DNA of 7,092 nucleotides from an uncultured Clostridia bacterium. Its GTDB lineage: Bacteria > Bacillota > Clostridia > Peptostreptococcales > Anaerovoracaceae. The DNA lies in the NCBI GenBank assembly GCA_937889655.1, contig CALBZG010000049.1, forward strand, positions 1-7,092. The letters are read 5' to 3'. The notes under the pieces were generated by a model. The model searched no databases and was not told where the DNA came from. It was given only the letters and a program-made list of their open reading frames with translations. Positions 5,829 through 7,092 of the stretch are shown here, piece by piece. Made by a program: the position numbers and the translations under genes. Position 1 is the first letter of the stretch, and every line of letters starts with the position of its first letter.

Positions 5829-7079
5829 CTAGTTCTTTCGTTCCCCAAGCTTGAGATCCAAAACCCGGGTCTTGCTGTCTCGAACTACTGTAACTTCCAC
5901 CTTATCCCCCGCGGAGTAATTCTGCAGCGCGGAGATCACATCCGCATAGGAGGTAATGACCTGGTCTTCAATGGCGTAAAGAAGATCGCCGCTTTGGAAA
6001 CCTGCGGATTGTGAATTGTCGGTATCCGCTGATACGATATAGACACCGGTTCTGGAAACCCCATATCTGGCAGCATCCATAGCGTCGGAGATATCCAATA
6101 GAGTCAAGCCCATTGCCGCCCGGCCGGTTACATAACCATACTCCATAATTTCGCTGGCTACTTGACTTGCCGTATTGATCGGTATGGCGAAACCGAGGCC
6201 TTCAACGCCGGAACCAGAAGATTTAGCGACAACAAGGCCGATCAATTGACCATATTGGTTGAAAAGGCCGCCGCCGGAATTGCCCGGATTAATAGAAGCA
6301 TCTGTTTGCAGGAGGGACATATTCTTTCCGTCAATCGTCAACTCCCTGTCAAGAGCACTGATAATGCCGGCTGTCGCAGTACCGCCCAGTTCTCCAAGTG
6401 GATTTCCGATGGCAACTGCCAAATCTCCGACCACCAGATCTTTGCTGTTTCCAAACACCGCAGATGTGAGACCGGAAGCCTTGATCTTGACTACAGCAAC
6501 ATCCGTCAGAGAATCCGTTCCCACCAGCTCCGCATCATAGCTGGTGCCGTCTTTCAGCGTCACGGTGATTTTGCTGGCATTTTCGATGACGTGATTGTTG
6601 GTCATGATATAGCCGTCTGATTTGAATATGACGCCCGATCCCGCTCCCTCTGTTATATATTGCCCCATCCAGATGTCCGTCGTGACCGATTCGGTCCTTA
6701 TTTCTACAACGGCGCCCGCAGCTGCGCTGATGATTTCCTGGATCGTCATTTCACTTCCGGTGGCCGCTTCGAGATTGAATCCGGTTTTTGAATATTCAGC
6801 AGTGGCTCTGTCCGGAAGCATAGCGTTTATCGTCTGGGATAGAGTGGAATTGTTTGCCAGGCTGGTGGCGGCAAGAGCGCCGCCGAATCCAATAATTGTC
6901 GAAACCAGAAGGCAGCAGCAAATGATTACTGCCAAAGCCTTCTTTGAAATGGCATAGGTTCTTTTTGCCTCGGTATTGCCGGTTGGCGGTGCAGCCTGAG
7001 AGCTCGATTTGGACTCTTCTTCATGATAACTGCCGGGGCCGTTATCCAAGCCGCTATTTAATTCGTTTTCTTCATTCAT
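5829..7079 (-). CDS. htrA: HtrA/DegP-family trypsin-like serine protease with PDZ domain, membrane-anchored
   Basis: HtrA proteases degrade misfolded or damaged proteins outside the cytoplasmic membrane, often under heat or envelope stress. The 416-residue protein has, in order: an acidic, Ser-rich cytoplasmic segment (1-44); one membrane helix (about 47-72) that acts as an uncleaved anchor and contains three adjacent cysteines (54-56); a linker; a trypsin-like domain (about 112-310) with catalytic H163 (TNNHVIENA), D193 (LTDVAVVKI) and S268 (NPGNSGGGLFN); and one PDZ domain (about 318-412) for substrate binding. The length and single PDZ match Firmicute HtrA/YkdA/YvtA-type proteins; which paralogue it is cannot be told. 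AGGAGG at 7087-7092 on the opposite strand, seven bases before the start codon, fixes the start. Its promoter is beyond the window. The triad is complete, so it is presumably active. Confidence 0.95.
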   Translation of the reverse strand: MNEENELNSGLDNGPGSYHEEESKSSSQAAPPTGNTEAKRTYAISKKALAVIICCCLLVSTIIGFGGALAATSLANNSTLSQTINAMLPDRATAEYSKTGFNLEAATGSEMTIQEIISAAAGAVVEIRTESVTTDIWMGQYITEGAGSGVIFKSDGYIMTNNHVIENASKITVTLKDGTSYDAELVGTDSLTDVAVVKIKASGLTSAVFGNSKDLVVGDLAVAIGNPLGELGGTATAGIISALDRELTIDGKNMSLLQTDASINPGNSGGGLFNQYGQLIGLVVAKSSGSGVEGLGFAIPINTASQVASEIMEYGYVTGRAAMGLTLLDISDAMDAARYGVSRTGVYIVSADTDNSQSAGFQSGDLLYAIEDQVITSYADVISALQNYSAGDKVEVTVVRDSKTRVLDLKLGERKN

Positions 7080-7086
7080 CAGTTGT

Positions 7087-7092
7087 CCTCCT
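7087..7092 (-). promoter_or_regulatory. Ribosome binding site of the htrA-like gene
   Basis: Read on the minus strand this is a full AGGAGG, seven bases before the ATG whose first base is 7079. The window ends at its 5' edge, so upstream control elements cannot be judged. Confidence 0.85.

Noticed and set aside
28..7092. CRISPR arrays, tRNA/rRNA genes, insertion sequences or phage genes
   Set aside because: I looked for spaced direct repeats, tRNA-like T-loops, transposase or integrase motifs and found none; the gene content is housekeeping.

Overview
The window looks like ordinary chromosomal DNA from a Gram-positive, probably anaerobic Firmicute of the class Clostridia. The reasons are strong purine-rich ribosome binding sites (GGAGG, AGGAGG), moderate base composition, an ispE gene overlapping a GntR/FCD regulator gene (a pairing I recall from clostridia), a membrane-anchored HtrA with a cytoplasmic N-terminus, and a GAF-like/LuxR regulator. 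No genus can be named from sequence alone. The first 27 bases are not genomic: they match the 3' part of the Illumina TruSeq read-1 adapter, so the window starts at an untrimmed contig edge and cuts into the first gene.

Layout. (1) 28-505 (+): 3' part of a conserved gene of unknown function (DUF6530-like), with its start lost at the adapter junction. (2) 568-1898 (+): tadA, the tRNA adenosine deaminase, overlapping by ATGA with a gene for a secreted Ig-like domain protein that has one membrane helix and a very basic Lys/Ala/Glu-rich tail. A clear intrinsic terminator follows. (3) 1987-4342 (+): ispE (MEP isoprenoid pathway), overlapping by ATGA with a GntR/FCD transcription factor gene, then an AlkD-type DNA alkylation repair gene. 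(4) 4361-5110 (-): a GAF-like/LuxR-type regulator, convergent with the alkD-like gene. (5) 5111-5381: an AT-rich intergenic region with a good promoter candidate, leading to a 69-residue basic orphan protein (5382-5591, +) that is followed by a 20-bp perfect hairpin. (6) 5829-7079 (-): an HtrA/DegP-family serine protease with a PDZ domain; its ribosome binding site ends exactly at the window edge.

The genes are mainly housekeeping (tRNA wobble modification, isoprenoid precursor synthesis, base-damage repair, envelope protein quality control) plus two regulators. They do not form a recognisable single pathway, and I see no new defence, mobile or biosynthetic system. The points most worth a second look are the adapter junction, a roughly 19-residue insertion in IspE that may be a degenerate duplication, the terminator and alternative pairing in the ispE leader, and the isolated 69-residue gene with its own promoter and terminator opposite a LuxR-type regulator.
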